Positions 1-9,067 of a stretch of 64,000 nt of DNA are shown here, piece after piece. The position numbers and the translations under genes are program-made. Location: positions 248,001-312,000 of the forward strand of contig CAWHEB010000002.1 in assembly GCA_963828285.1 (NCBI GenBank), given 5' to 3'. Source of the DNA: DAIOEK01 sp963828285. Lineage in GTDB: Bacteria; Chloroflexota; Anaerolineae; Anaerolineales; Anaerolineaceae. Every line of letters starts with the position of its first letter. Positions within the stretch are counted from its first letter, which is position 1. Below the pieces are notes generated by a model, which was not told the origin of the DNA, ran no database searches, and saw only the letters and a list, made by a program, of their open reading frames with translations.

Positions 1-1599
1 ACTCCGATTACCAATTCGTTAGGAAAGATCACCCACTTTATTGGGATAAAACAGGACATTTCAAAAAGGAAAGAATCTGAAAAACTTCTCCGTGAAAGTG
101 AAGAGAGGTTGCGACTGGCACTCATTGCATCCCACCAGGGTATATTTGACCTCAATGTTCAAACTGGGGAGGCAATTGTCAATGATATCTACGCCAACAT
201 GCTTGGTTACGATCCAGAGACTTTTGTCGAAACGAATCAAAAGTGGAGAGAACGCCTGCATCCAGAGGATCGGGTACATGTTGAGTTAATCTATGATGCG
301 TATATCGATGGAAGGATACCCGAATACAAGGTAGAGTTCCGTCAAAAAACAACATCTGGAAAATGGATATGGATATTATCGAACGGGAAAATTGTTGAGT
401 GGGATGCGGAAGGTCTCCCTCTAAGGATGCTGGGTACTCATGCAGATATCACCGAAAGTAAAGAATCAGCATTAAAAATTACTAACTTATTGGGGGAATC
501 ACAACGAAGATTGAAACGGATTGAGACTTTACGAGAAATCGATCTTGCCATCAGTTCCAATTTCTATCTGAACAATACGCTGGATGTGTTATTAAATCAG
601 GTCACCGCTCAGCTTGGTGTGGATGCAGCAACCATATTGTTATACGATGAATCTTCTCAAATCTTCGAATATGCCGATAGTCTTGGATTTCCTACAGAAA
701 GGGTAAAAAACTCGAAGGTCAAATTAGGTGACAGCCTGGCTGGAACTGCGGCATCTACCAACAGAATTGTACATCTTCAAAACATCGCAAAGGATATTGA
801 TCCGCATTTCCGGTCATTACTAGCTGAATCAGGGTTCCAGGATTACTTTGGCATTCCATTAGTAACAAAAGGAAACTTGAAGGGAGTATTGGAGTTATTC
901 AATAAAACCATACTGAAACCGGATAATGAGTGGCTGCATTATTATGAGACGTTGGCCGGACAGGCAGCAATAGCCATTGAGAATTCACAATTGATTGAAG
1001 GTCTGCATTCTGCCAATGATAATTTGCTCCAGGCATACGACGCAACGATTGAAGGGTGGTCGAAAGCACTGGATCTTCGAGATAAGGAAACTGAAGGTCA
1101 TACTTTACGGGTTTCTAAATTTGTTGTCGCTCTTGCTAAAAAGTATAGTTTTTCAGACACAGAAATCGAACAGATCAAACGCGGGGCATTGCTGCATGAT
1201 ATCGGTAAAATGGGAATCCCCGATTCAATTCTATTGAAAACTGGTTTATTGACGGATGAAGAACGTAAGATCATGCAATATCATCCAAAATATGCTTTTG
1301 ATATGTTGAAATCGATTGATTTTCTGAAGCAGGCACTGGAAATTCCTCATCTGCATCATGAAAAATGGGATGGTACTGGCTATCCGTATGGGATAAAAGG
1401 CGAGAAAATACCACTGACAGCACGATTGTTTGCTATTGTGGACGTTTACGATGCCTTGACCAGTGATAGACCGTACCGATCCGCGTGGACAAAGCAAAAA
1501 GCGCTTGGTTATATTCAAGAAGAAAGTGGGAAACACTTTGACCCTGAGGTTGTCAAAGTGTTTATGGAATATGTTACTGAAAACAAACTTAATGAATAA
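1..1599 (+). CDS. PAS-GAF-HD-GYP sensor protein, 5' end missing
   Basis: The open frame runs from base 1 with no start, so the N-terminus lies outside the window; 532 residues are visible. Order of domains: the end of one PAS/PAC repeat (GIKQDISKRK at bases 55-84), a second PAS/PAC, a GAF domain (about bases 520-990) and a C-terminal HD-GYP domain. The HD pair is at 1195-1200 and the GYP triplet at 1378-1386, inside HHEKWDGTGYP. HD-GYP proteins hydrolyse cyclic di-GMP, and all the usual metal-binding motifs are visible, so activity is likely. PAS and GAF would sense a small ligand or redox state; the ligand cannot be told. An internal TTG at 109 could be mistaken for a start, but the homology continues upstream of it. 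A terminator follows directly. Confidence 0.93.
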   Translation, partial: TPITNSLGKITHFIGIKQDISKRKESEKLLRESEERLRLALIASHQGIFDLNVQTGEAIVNDIYANMLGYDPETFVETNQKWRERLHPEDRVHVELIYDAYIDGRIPEYKVEFRQKTTSGKWIWILSNGKIVEWDAEGLPLRMLGTHADITESKESALKITNLLGESQRRLKRIETLREIDLAISSNFYLNNTLDVLLNQVTAQLGVDAATILLYDESSQIFEYADSLGFPTERVKNSKVKLGDSLAGTAASTNRIVHLQNIAKDIDPHFRSLLAESGFQDYFGIPLVTKGNLKGVLELFNKTILKPDNEWLHYYETLAGQAAIAIENSQLIEGLHSANDNLLQAYDATIEGWSKALDLRDKETEGHTLRVSKFVVALAKKYSFSDTEIEQIKRGALLHDIGKMGIPDSILLKTGLLTDEERKIMQYHPKYAFDMLKSIDFLKQALEIPHLHHEKWDGTGYPYGIKGEKIPLTARLFAIVDVYDALTSDRPYRSAWTKQKALGYIQEESGKHFDPEVVKVFMEYVTENKLNE

Positions 1600-1601
1600 A
1601 C

Positions 1602-1638
1602 AAAAAAACCGATTGCCTCAACAGCAATCGGTTTTTTT
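1602..1638. terminator. bidirectional intrinsic terminator
   Basis: Perfect 9-bp stem ACCGATTGC (1608-1616) / GCAATCGGT (1624-1632) with an A-run before and a T-run after. It therefore works in both directions between the convergent HD-GYP gene and citrate synthase. Confidence 0.93.
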
Positions 1639-2949
1639 CTACGGTTCTGGTTCTCCTGAGATCATTTTCTCCAGGATATCTGTCGTTAATGATTTCGGTC
1701 TTTCCAACGGTTTTCCCAATGCCCTGGACCACATGACATGGGTGCTGATCCCAAGGATACGGCTGAGTCCAAACAGGACTGTGTAGAAGTCTGATTCGGT
1801 CATTCCAAAATAGCACTGCAGTGTGCCGTTTATCGCATCCACATTCGGCCAGGGATTCTTCACCTTATTGGTTTTCTTGAGAATATCTGGCAGGTTGCGG
1901 TAAACCATATCCACCAATTGGAACAACTCATAATCGGGTAAATGCTTTTTCGCAAATTCGTGTTGAGCGGTAAAACGAGGATCAGTTACACGTAACACGG
2001 CATGACCGTACCCGGGAATGACCCGTCCGCTTTCAAGAAAGTTTACCAGGTATTCGCGTAAATCTTCTTCGTTGGGTAAACCGTCAAAGTGACTTAGCAC
2101 ATCCTGCAGCCACCGCAGGCATTCCTGATTCGCCAATCCGTGCAGTGGACCAGCCAGTCCTTCCATACCCGCTGCACAGGATAAATAAATATCAGACAGA
2201 GCAGATCCTACCAGGTGACTCGCATGTGCGCTTACATTTGCACCCTCATGATCCGAGTGTAATACGATGAACAACCGCATCAGATCTTGATATGCACGGT
2301 CGTTCTTTCCCACCATATAGGCGAAGTTGGCACTCCAATCAAGCTTGGGATTGGGCTGCACGAATATCCCTCCGCGGTATTTGAGATTGTAGATATTCGC
2401 TACAATGGTCGGTAGTTTTGCGGTCAAATTGAGGCTGTCTTCCAGATAAAAACCCCAGTAATCTTTCTTATCAATGCCGTAATAAAACCGCCGGGCAAAA
2501 ACGGATTCGCTTTGCAATGCCAGTATCGCCTGTGAAAACAATGTCATTGGATGGGTATATGCCGGCATAGGCTGCAGCGATTTGAAAACATGCTCAGGAA
2601 CATTGCTGCGCACCTTCCACTCGATCTCCACTTCATTCGCTTCCTGTTTGGTGGGCATATCCCCGGTCATTAACAGATAATACAATCCACCTGCCAGTGG
2701 GAATTCGCCATGGTCCGCTTTGGGGAGTTGATCCAGCACCTGCTGGACGGTGTATCCGCGTAATCTCAAACCCTCATTCGGATCGACATACGAAACATCG
2801 CTGACTTGAATGGGAACTCCGCGGATGCCTCCGTAGATCTGTTCAACAGTCACTTCAGCGACTGAAAAATTGCCGTCTTCTTTAACCAGGCGGTTCATTC
2901 TCTCACGTTCCTGGCTTAATTTTGAAGCGATCTTATCTTCGATGTTCAT
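1639..2949 (-). CDS. gltA: citrate synthase, eukaryote/mitochondrial-like type I
   Basis: 436 residues. Condenses oxaloacetate and acetyl-CoA to citrate in the cytoplasm. The catalytic triad of citrate synthase is visible: His270 in PLHGLANQE, His316 in PGYGHAVLR and Asp371 in NPWPNVDA. From memory of the pig-heart enzyme the stretch 230-420 is strikingly close (GNVSAH-SHLVGSALSD, SGRV-PGYGHAVLR, LERPKS), unlike the usual short bacterial citrate synthases. Eukaryote-like bacterial citrate synthases are known from Geobacter. Its start overlaps the stop of iclR by four bases, so the two are one transcript read leftwards from 3.76 kb. With icd and acnA it completes the route to 2-oxoglutarate. 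Confidence 0.96.
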   Translation of the reverse strand: MNIEDKIASKLSQERERMNRLVKEDGNFSVAEVTVEQIYGGIRGVPIQVSDVSYVDPNEGLRLRGYTVQQVLDQLPKADHGEFPLAGGLYYLLMTGDMPTKQEANEVEIEWKVRSNVPEHVFKSLQPMPAYTHPMTLFSQAILALQSESVFARRFYYGIDKKDYWGFYLEDSLNLTAKLPTIVANIYNLKYRGGIFVQPNPKLDWSANFAYMVGKNDRAYQDLMRLFIVLHSDHEGANVSAHASHLVGSALSDIYLSCAAGMEGLAGPLHGLANQECLRWLQDVLSHFDGLPNEEDLREYLVNFLESGRVIPGYGHAVLRVTDPRFTAQHEFAKKHLPDYELFQLVDMVYRNLPDILKKTNKVKNPWPNVDAINGTLQCYFGMTESDFYTVLFGLSRILGISTHVMWSRALGKPLERPKSLTTDILEKMISGEPEP

Positions 2950-3743
2950 CTTCCGCTCCTGAAATAAGAGCTGCTATGGTATCCACCATACCCCATTTGC
3001 CTTGAGATGTCACTGGCAGCGTTTACCACCTCTGTGGCATATCTTTCGATCATATCCTTTGACAACCGTTGAGATGGTCCGGATATTGTGAGTGAACCCA
3101 GAACTTCTTTTCCTACACCAAAAATCGGTGCAGCCACGCCAGTTGCATCCTGGATCCATTCCCCATAGCTGACTGAGTATCCCTTTTGTTTGACCTTTTC
3201 AAGTTCTTGATAAAGTATGGCAGGATCTGTGATCGTCCTGGCTGTAAATGGTGCCAGACCGCTGGCTTCGATCACTTCCCGGATTTTGGTTTCAGGCAGG
3301 AATGCGAGGATTGCTTTCCCAGCCGAACCTGCATACAGAGGAAGTCTTCGTCCCAGGCGGGCAATGATTCGCACGTTTTGTGGGCTTTCAAGCCTCTCGA
3401 CACACACTCGATCCATCCCATCCAGGACATACAGGCTGATCGTTTCTTGAGTGGATTGTTGCAGTTCAGCCATGATCGGTTGGGACACGGTACGGATATC
3501 CAGCGCGGTCAAATAAACACCTGTCCATGTTAGTAACCGCATCCCAAGCGTGTAGGATCGCGATCCTGCATTTTGTTTTAAAATGCCGCGTTCTTTCATG
3601 GAAGACATCAACCGGCCGGCTGTACTGGTTGTCAACCCGGTCATACGGGCGACTTCGCGAACCCCAATATCAGGCCTATCAATGGAAAAACAATCAAGAA
3701 TTGCACAAACGTGTGCCAGAACACCCTTTTCGTCATCAGTCAT
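2946..3743 (-). CDS. IclR-family transcriptional regulator
   Basis: 265 residues. N-terminal winged helix-turn-helix (about 8-70, with GVREVARMTGLTTSTAGRLM as recognition region) and a C-terminal IclR effector domain (about 85-250, with LPLYAGSAGKAILAF and a GVAAPIFG segment typical of the family). Start ATG at 3743 has GAGGA upstream. It overlaps citrate synthase by four bases and faces icd-acnA across 149 bases. It therefore probably controls this tricarboxylic-acid block and itself. IclR members usually bind a small organic acid; which one is not visible. Confidence 0.93.
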   Translation of the reverse strand: MTDDEKGVLAHVCAILDCFSIDRPDIGVREVARMTGLTTSTAGRLMSSMKERGILKQNAGSRSYTLGMRLLTWTGVYLTALDIRTVSQPIMAELQQSTQETISLYVLDGMDRVCVERLESPQNVRIIARLGRRLPLYAGSAGKAILAFLPETKIREVIEASGLAPFTARTITDPAILYQELEKVKQKGYSVSYGEWIQDATGVAAPIFGVGKEVLGSLTISGPSQRLSKDMIERYATEVVNAASDISRQMGYGGYHSSSYFRSGR

Positions 3744-3761
3744 TGAGAATCCTCACGTCCC

Positions 3762-3798
3762 ATTATACAAAACAATGTCCCACATAATATTGTATAAT
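3762..3798. promoter_or_regulatory. divergent promoter region with inverted repeat between iclR and icd
   Basis: ATTATACAA (3762-3770) and TTGTATAAT (3790-3798) form a perfect 9-bp inverted repeat. Each arm contains a TATAAT -10 box, one pointing left to iclR-gltA (3762-3767) and one right to icd-acnA (3793-3798). No good -35 box is seen on either side, as expected for regulator-dependent promoters. Two related GT-CCAC blocks lie at 3777-3783 and 3807-3813. Binding by the IclR protein is an inference. Confidence 0.6.
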
Positions 3799-3892
3799 AG
3801 TGTAATTGTTCCACGGATATCTGTCAATAAGAAGTTTTTGACCTCAACTGGATATCTTTATAACTATCAAAATCACCCCCAATGAGGCAAAC

Positions 3893-5194
3893 ATGCCTTC
3901 CAGTCAAGATGTAACGAATTCAAGTATTCTAAACCAGGATGGCAAAATTTTCATCTCCGATACCCCCACAATTCCTTTTATTCAAGGTGACGGGATTGGT
4001 AAGGATGTCTGGCCGGCTGCAAAAAGTGTCATTGAAGCATCCGTAACACAAGCATATAACAGCTCCCGATCGATCCAATGGTTGGAGCTCATCGCGGGTG
4101 AAAAATCATTTGCGCAAACAGGCAGTTGGCTGCCGCAGGAAACCATCGATGCATTTCATACCCACCATATTGGTATTAAAGGTCCGTTGACCACCCCCAT
4201 CGGTGAGGGGATTCGATCGGTGAATGTAGCCCTGCGGACCGCGTTGGACTTATATGCCTGTTTACGTCCGGTGAGCTATTACCCGGGCGTCCCCAGCCCA
4301 ATGAAATCTCCCGAAAAAGTACATATTGACCTTTTCCGCGAAAATGTGGAGGATCTGTATGTTGGAATCGATTATCCCATGGACAGCGATAAAGGCAATC
4401 AACTCCGCGCCTGGTTGAAACAATATCAACCGGATGATTATGCCCGCTTGCGCTTCCCGGATACATCCGCATTCGGGATCAAACCGATCTCGAAGGATGG
4501 CTCTGAGCGGATCGTCCGCGCAGCGATTGAATACGCCATTGAGAATGGCAGACGGAAAGTCACCATAGTTCATAAAGGGAATATCATGAAGTACACCGAA
4601 GGGGCATTTGCCCGCTGGGGGTATTCAGTGGCAGAAATGGAATTTCCCGAGTTGGTGTATACCCAAAACCAGTATCGAAAGACCAGTCTTGAAAAAAATA
4701 AATCGGCCGCTGATTTGGAAAAAAACCTGGCGATGGAATCTGGCAAGATCTACATGAATGAGATCTTGAGTGACGCCATGTTTGAGCGCAGCATATCGCA
4801 CCCTGAAGAATTTGAGGTTGTTGTTACCACGAATACCAATGGGGATAATCTCGCAGATGCGCTGGCGTCCATGGTCGGTGGTATTGGGATCTCTCCGGGT
4901 GCAAATATCAATTACACCACCGGTGATGCGATCTTTGAAGCCACTCACGGCACTGCCCCATTGATTGCAGGTATGGGGATCGCCAATCCCTGTTCCTTGA
5001 TCCTGTCTGGTGAGTTGATGCTGCGATATATGGGTTGGAAAGAGGCTGCCGACTTGATCGACTCTGCAGTTCGTGATGTGATTGCCAAAAAGACTGTTAC
5101 CCGCGATTTTTATGATCAACTTCCTGACGCCACCTGCCTGACAACTTCAGAGTTTTCGGCAGCAGTGATCAATTCTATGATGAATGCAAAATGA
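3893..5194 (+). CDS. icd: isocitrate dehydrogenase, probably NAD-dependent
   Basis: 433 residues, E. coli Icd-like fold. Oxidative decarboxylation of isocitrate to 2-oxoglutarate. Substrate motif IRSVNVALR (serine equivalent to E. coli Ser113) and EATHGTAP are present. The five residues that bind the NADP 2'-phosphate in E. coli (Lys344, Tyr345, Val351, Tyr391, Arg395) are replaced, in a gap-free alignment, by Leu, Ile, Ala, Arg and Asp. This points to NAD rather than NADP, although the Asp344 common in NAD enzymes is also absent. ATG 3893 has GAGG five bases upstream. The stop overlaps the aconitase start in ATGA, giving an icd-acnA operon. Confidence 0.95.
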   Translation: MPSSQDVTNSSILNQDGKIFISDTPTIPFIQGDGIGKDVWPAAKSVIEASVTQAYNSSRSIQWLELIAGEKSFAQTGSWLPQETIDAFHTHHIGIKGPLTTPIGEGIRSVNVALRTALDLYACLRPVSYYPGVPSPMKSPEKVHIDLFRENVEDLYVGIDYPMDSDKGNQLRAWLKQYQPDDYARLRFPDTSAFGIKPISKDGSERIVRAAIEYAIENGRRKVTIVHKGNIMKYTEGAFARWGYSVAEMEFPELVYTQNQYRKTSLEKNKSAADLEKNLAMESGKIYMNEILSDAMFERSISHPEEFEVVVTTNTNGDNLADALASMVGGIGISPGANINYTTGDAIFEATHGTAPLIAGMGIANPCSLILSGELMLRYMGWKEAADLIDSAVRDVIAKKTVTRDFYDQLPDATCLTTSEFSAAVINSMMNAK

Positions 5195-7869
5195 CGACAA
5201 AAGCATCCCTCAAATTTGCAGCTCTGAATCATCACGGAAAGAATTACCTCTATGTTCCATTATCGTGGCTCTCTGAGATCACGGGTATTGATCTGGCAAT
5301 ACTCCCTTATAGTATCAGAGTTCTCGCCGAAGGTGAATTACGAAATGCGTTACTGCACGATAACCCTGAAGAACTCCTTGAACCTCTTGTGCATTGGCTC
5401 AAAAGAAACCAGCAATCTGCTCCTTACATTTTTGGCTTCCATCCCGGTCGTGTCCTTTTACAGGATCTAACCGGTGTCCCTGTTTTGGTCGACCTGGCAT
5501 CGATGCGGTCATCATATTTCCGTAAAGGATTGGATCCGCAAAATATTAATCCACAGATACCGGTAGACCTGGTCATTGATCATTCCATCCAGGTGGATTT
5601 CTTTGGCTCGAATACTGCCCTTTCAGAAAACACAAAGCTAGAGTTTACACGGAATCAAGAGCGCTATGTATTCCTAAAATGGGCTCAAAATGCATTTACA
5701 AACCTCCGTATCGTTCCTCCATCTCGTGGGATTGTCCATCAGGTGAACCTGGAATACCTCGCCCCGGTTGTCCAACAAAAACGAACATCCACCGGGACAC
5801 TTCTTTTCCCGGATACGGTCGTGGGGACTGACTCGCATACCACCATGATCAATGGACTGGGAGTTCTTGGCTGGGGGGTCGGCGGAATAGAAGCCATCGC
5901 AGCGATGCTCGGACAGCCCATCGAAGTCCCATTTCCGGAAGTTGTGGGTGTTAGAGTAATCGGCGAACTCCCGGTTGGTTCCACCCCGACAGATATTGTC
6001 TTGACCCTAACCAATCAATTACGGCAGCTTGGCGTGGTAAATAAGATCGTTGAATTCACCGGTCCCGGATTAATTAAATTATCTGTTTACGACAGAGCAA
6101 TGTTGGCAAATATGGCTCCTGAGTATGGAGCAACCGCAGCGTATTTCCCAATGGATGAACAATCGCTTCACTATCTAAAAGAAACAGGGCGCAGCGATGA
6201 ACATATCGATCTCATCAAAGCCTACTATAAGAAACAGGGATTGTTTCGTGAAGAACATTCGATCCAACCCCATTTTGACTTACTGGTAACACTCGACCTG
6301 GATTCCATCCAACCATCCCTGGCAGGACCGAAACGCCCGCAGGATCTTGTTTCACTGAAAAAAATAGCCGCAAATTTTAAAGAATCTCTTGCTCAACCCA
6401 TATCTGAAAGAGGTTACGGTCTGTCGGCTGAACAGATTGAAAATAAAACTCAGTTCTCCTATAATAACAAACCATATCACCTTCAGCATGGTTCGGTCGT
6501 CCTGGCAGCGATCACATCCTGCACCAACACCAGTAATCCTACCGCGATCATCACTGCGGCACTACTGGCAAGGAATGCTTTGGAGGCAGGGTTACAGGTT
6601 GCACCTTACATTAAAACCAGTTTTGCCCCCGGATCACGGGTGGTCGTCTCTTATCTTCAAAAGGCTGGATTGATGGAATTCCTTGAAAATCTGGGTTTCA
6701 ATCTGGTCGGCTTTGGATGCACAACCTGCATCGGGAATTCAGGTCCGCTGCCTGAAGAGGTTAGCGAAGCCATTGATAAAAACCATCTGATCACTGCGGG
6801 TGTTCTCTCGGGTAATCGCAATTTCGAAGGCAGAATTCATCCCCTTGTACAGGCAAATTACCTGGCATCCCCTGCCCTGGTTGTTGCCTATGCCCTAGCC
6901 GGCAATATCAACGGGAACTTGATAAATTCACCCCTTGGGGAAAACAAGGATGGATCACCGGTCTTCCTGAAGGACATCTGGCCAGGTACCGAAGAAGTTC
7001 AAGGGTTGATCCGGAAAGTTATCCAACCTGAACTATACCGGCAAAACTATGCTGAAATATTCGATGGCGACGCGCTTTGGCAAAAATTACCGTCAACCGA
7101 TGGGTCAATTTATCCATGGGATCAGAATTCCACCTACCTTCGTGAGACACCCTTTAGCGATCTTCAAGTGGATGCAAAAAAAGACGAGATCCATGCACGC
7201 GCTTTAGCTGTTTTTGGCAATTCGATCACCACCGACCATATCTCACCAGCAGGATCCATTTCAACCAATTCTCCAGCCTCGCAGTATCTACAAGGTTTGG
7301 GTGTGCAACCCGCTGAATTCAACTCGTACGGCTCGCGACGTGGTAACCATGAAGTGATGGTTAGAGGGACTTTCGCCAACATCCGTTTGCAGAACAAAAT
7401 GTTAAACGGTAAGAGTGGCGGAAAAACCATCTACATACCGGATAACGAGGAAATATCCATTTTCGATGCTGCCATGGAGTACCATGCGGACAATATGGAT
7501 CTGATCATTCTCGCTGGAAAAGAATACGGAACCGGTTCAAGCAGGGATTGGGCAGCTAAAGGTCCATTGTTGTTAGGCGTCAAAGTGGTAATTGCGGAAT
7601 CATTTGAAAGAATTCATCGCTCTAATCTGGTGGGCATGGGCATCCTTCCATTGCAATTTGTCAGTGGAGAGAATGTACAGTCACTTGGTCTTACAGGTTT
7701 TGAATCTTTCACGATCAGCGGTTTGTCCTCGTTGGCTGTTCACTCTCAGGTCAGCGTAAAGGCAATGAGTGATACCAGTGTAACTACCTTCAATCTTAAT
7801 GCTCTGCTGAATTCCAAATACGAAGTGGATTGTATCCATAACGGTGGGATATTCCGTATGTTGAGTTGA
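5191..7869 (+). CDS. acnA: aconitate hydratase A
   Basis: 892 residues, usual size for the AcnA/IRP-like family. Interconverts citrate and isocitrate using a [4Fe-4S] cluster. Cluster ligands are Cys444 (SCTNTSNP), Cys510 and Cys513 (GCTTCIGNSG). The C-terminal swivel domain has GTGSSRDWAAKG and the IAESFERIHRSNL segment. It overlaps icd by four bases and ends the rightward operon; no terminator hairpin was recognised before the cysK promoter. Confidence 0.96.
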   Translation: MTTKASLKFAALNHHGKNYLYVPLSWLSEITGIDLAILPYSIRVLAEGELRNALLHDNPEELLEPLVHWLKRNQQSAPYIFGFHPGRVLLQDLTGVPVLVDLASMRSSYFRKGLDPQNINPQIPVDLVIDHSIQVDFFGSNTALSENTKLEFTRNQERYVFLKWAQNAFTNLRIVPPSRGIVHQVNLEYLAPVVQQKRTSTGTLLFPDTVVGTDSHTTMINGLGVLGWGVGGIEAIAAMLGQPIEVPFPEVVGVRVIGELPVGSTPTDIVLTLTNQLRQLGVVNKIVEFTGPGLIKLSVYDRAMLANMAPEYGATAAYFPMDEQSLHYLKETGRSDEHIDLIKAYYKKQGLFREEHSIQPHFDLLVTLDLDSIQPSLAGPKRPQDLVSLKKIAANFKESLAQPISERGYGLSAEQIENKTQFSYNNKPYHLQHGSVVLAAITSCTNTSNPTAIITAALLARNALEAGLQVAPYIKTSFAPGSRVVVSYLQKAGLMEFLENLGFNLVGFGCTTCIGNSGPLPEEVSEAIDKNHLITAGVLSGNRNFEGRIHPLVQANYLASPALVVAYALAGNINGNLINSPLGENKDGSPVFLKDIWPGTEEVQGLIRKVIQPELYRQNYAEIFDGDALWQKLPSTDGSIYPWDQNSTYLRETPFSDLQVDAKKDEIHARALAVFGNSITTDHISPAGSISTNSPASQYLQGLGVQPAEFNSYGSRRGNHEVMVRGTFANIRLQNKMLNGKSGGKTIYIPDNEEISIFDAAMEYHADNMDLIILAGKEYGTGSSRDWAAKGPLLLGVKVVIAESFERIHRSNLVGMGILPLQFVSGENVQSLGLTGFESFTISGLSSLAVHSQVSVKAMSDTSVTTFNLNALLNSKYEVDCIHNGGIFRMLS

Positions 7870-7895
7870 TCTGTATAACTTGCGATACATACACC

Positions 7896-7923
7896 TTGAC
7901 AGAATGAGTCGCATCCATATAAT
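7896..7923 (+). promoter_or_regulatory. consensus sigma-70 promoter of cysK-cysE
   Basis: TTGACA (7896-7901), 16-base spacer, TATAAT (7918-7923): both hexamers are perfect. It lies 27 bases after aconitase and about 210 bases before the cysK start, so it makes a long untranslated leader. Confidence 0.85.
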
Positions 7924-7952
7924 AATTATCAAGAATATGATAAAAATTCAAT

Positions 7953-8098
7953 CTCAATTCACCCAGTACTTATGCATCTGTCCACGGCGGGAAGGCGGAA
8001 CTTTGCCGGTGGATTGAGCTGTCAAAAATAATGATCTCCCCGCACCCGTCTTCTCCGCATAGCTTCCAGAAGATGGGTGTTTTGTTTTAATTTTTTTT
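7953..8098 (+). promoter_or_regulatory. structured leader with possible attenuator upstream of cysK, class unknown
   Basis: Between promoter and cysK the transcript can form an 11-bp closing helix, 7953-7963 (CTCAATTCACC) with 8008-8018 (GGTGGATTGAG), one G-T pair. A competing helix can form from TCCACGGC (7981-7988) and GCCGGTGGA (8005-8013). Next comes an intrinsic terminator (8043-8098). GCGGGAAG (7987-7994) can pair with CTTC-CCGC in the terminator's 5' arm (8050-8058, one bulge), a possible antiterminator. No T-box core or known riboswitch consensus is recognised. A cysteine- or sulfur-related signal is only a guess from the downstream genes. Confidence 0.5.
8043..8098 (+). terminator. 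intrinsic terminator inside the cysK leader
   Basis: ACCCGTCTTCT (8044-8054) pairs over 11 positions with AGAAGATGGGT (8068-8078), one G-T pair, extended by C8043-G8079. A T-rich tail runs to 8098. It sits after the promoter and before the gene it would switch off, so it is an attenuator rather than an end-of-operon terminator for acnA, though it could stop read-through too. Confidence 0.8.
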
Positions 8099-8133
8099 CA
8101 ACCAATATTCATAAATTTTATCCAGGAGTCAAA

Positions 8134-9066
8134 ATGAAAGTTGCAAATTCAATAACCGAACTGATTGGGAACACTCCGCTGGTTCGATTGAACAGAGTCA
8201 CTGCAGGATCAAATGCAGAAGTCCTTGCCAAGCTGGAATTCTTCAATCCTGCTCACAGCGTCAAAGACCGTATCGGGTTGGCAATGATCGAGGCTGCCGA
8301 AAAGGCAGGATTGATCAAAGAAGATACCATTCTGCTGGAACCAACAAGCGGGAACACCGGAATCGCGTTGGCATTTGTCGCTGCCGCCCGCGGCTATCGG
8401 TGCACATTGACTATGCCGGAAACTATGAGTAAGGAACGGCGTATGCTCTTGCGTGGGTACGGTGCCGAGCTCATCCTCACCCCCGGACCGGAGGGGATGG
8501 GAGGTGCAATCCGCAAAGCGGAAGAAATGGCCGCAGCCGATACCAGATATCTCATCCTGCAGCAATTTAAAAATCCAGCTAACCCAGATGTCCACCGTAG
8601 GACCACAGCAGAAGAGATTTGGAAGGACACGGACGGCAAAGTTGATATCCTCATTTCTGGTGTCGGAACCGGTGGAACCATTACCGGGGTTTCTGAGGTG
8701 ATCAAAAAACGCAAACCTTCTTTTGTGTCTATCGCAGTTGAACCGGATGCATCCCCTGTCCTGTCAGGTGGTCCCAAAGGACCGCACCCCATTCAGGGCA
8801 TCGGTGCCGGATTTATTCCAGATGTCTTGAACACCATGGTATATGATGAGATCATACGGGTCAAAGCGGATGATGCGTTTGAGACTGCCCGCAGGATGGC
8901 AAAGGAAGAAGGTTTACTGGTTGGTATCAGTTCCGGCGCAGCGGTTTGGGCAGCATTGCAAGTAGCTGCCCGCCCTGAATCAAAAGGCAAAGTGATCGTC
9001 GTTATCATTCCTTCCTTTGGGGAAAGGTATCTCAGTACTCCGCTCTTTGCCGGATTAGGAGATTGA
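8134..9066 (+). CDS. cysK: cysteine synthase (O-acetylserine sulfhydrylase)
   Basis: 310 residues. Makes cysteine from O-acetylserine and sulfide with PLP. PLP lysine is Lys44 (HSVKDRIG); the substrate loop TSGNTG and the phosphate loop GVGTGGT are present. ATG 8134 is chosen because AGGAG precedes it by six bases; an in-frame upstream extension to 8077 starts inside the terminator hairpin and lacks homology. cysE follows two bases after the stop, so sulfur assimilation enzymes are co-transcribed. Confidence 0.96.
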   Translation: MKVANSITELIGNTPLVRLNRVTAGSNAEVLAKLEFFNPAHSVKDRIGLAMIEAAEKAGLIKEDTILLEPTSGNTGIALAFVAAARGYRCTLTMPETMSKERRMLLRGYGAELILTPGPEGMGGAIRKAEEMAAADTRYLILQQFKNPANPDVHRRTTAEEIWKDTDGKVDILISGVGTGGTITGVSEVIKKRKPSFVSIAVEPDASPVLSGGPKGPHPIQGIGAGFIPDVLNTMVYDEIIRVKADDAFETARRMAKEEGLLVGISSGAAVWAALQVAARPESKGKVIVVIIPSFGERYLSTPLFAGLGD

Positions 9067-9067
9067 T

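Noticed and set aside
7981..8020. T-box in the cysK leader
   Set aside because: GGTGGA is present but the ACCGCG part and stem I features are not.
8077..8133. Extended N-terminus of CysK
   Set aside because: It starts inside the terminator hairpin; ATG 8134 has a proper ribosome site and matches family length.
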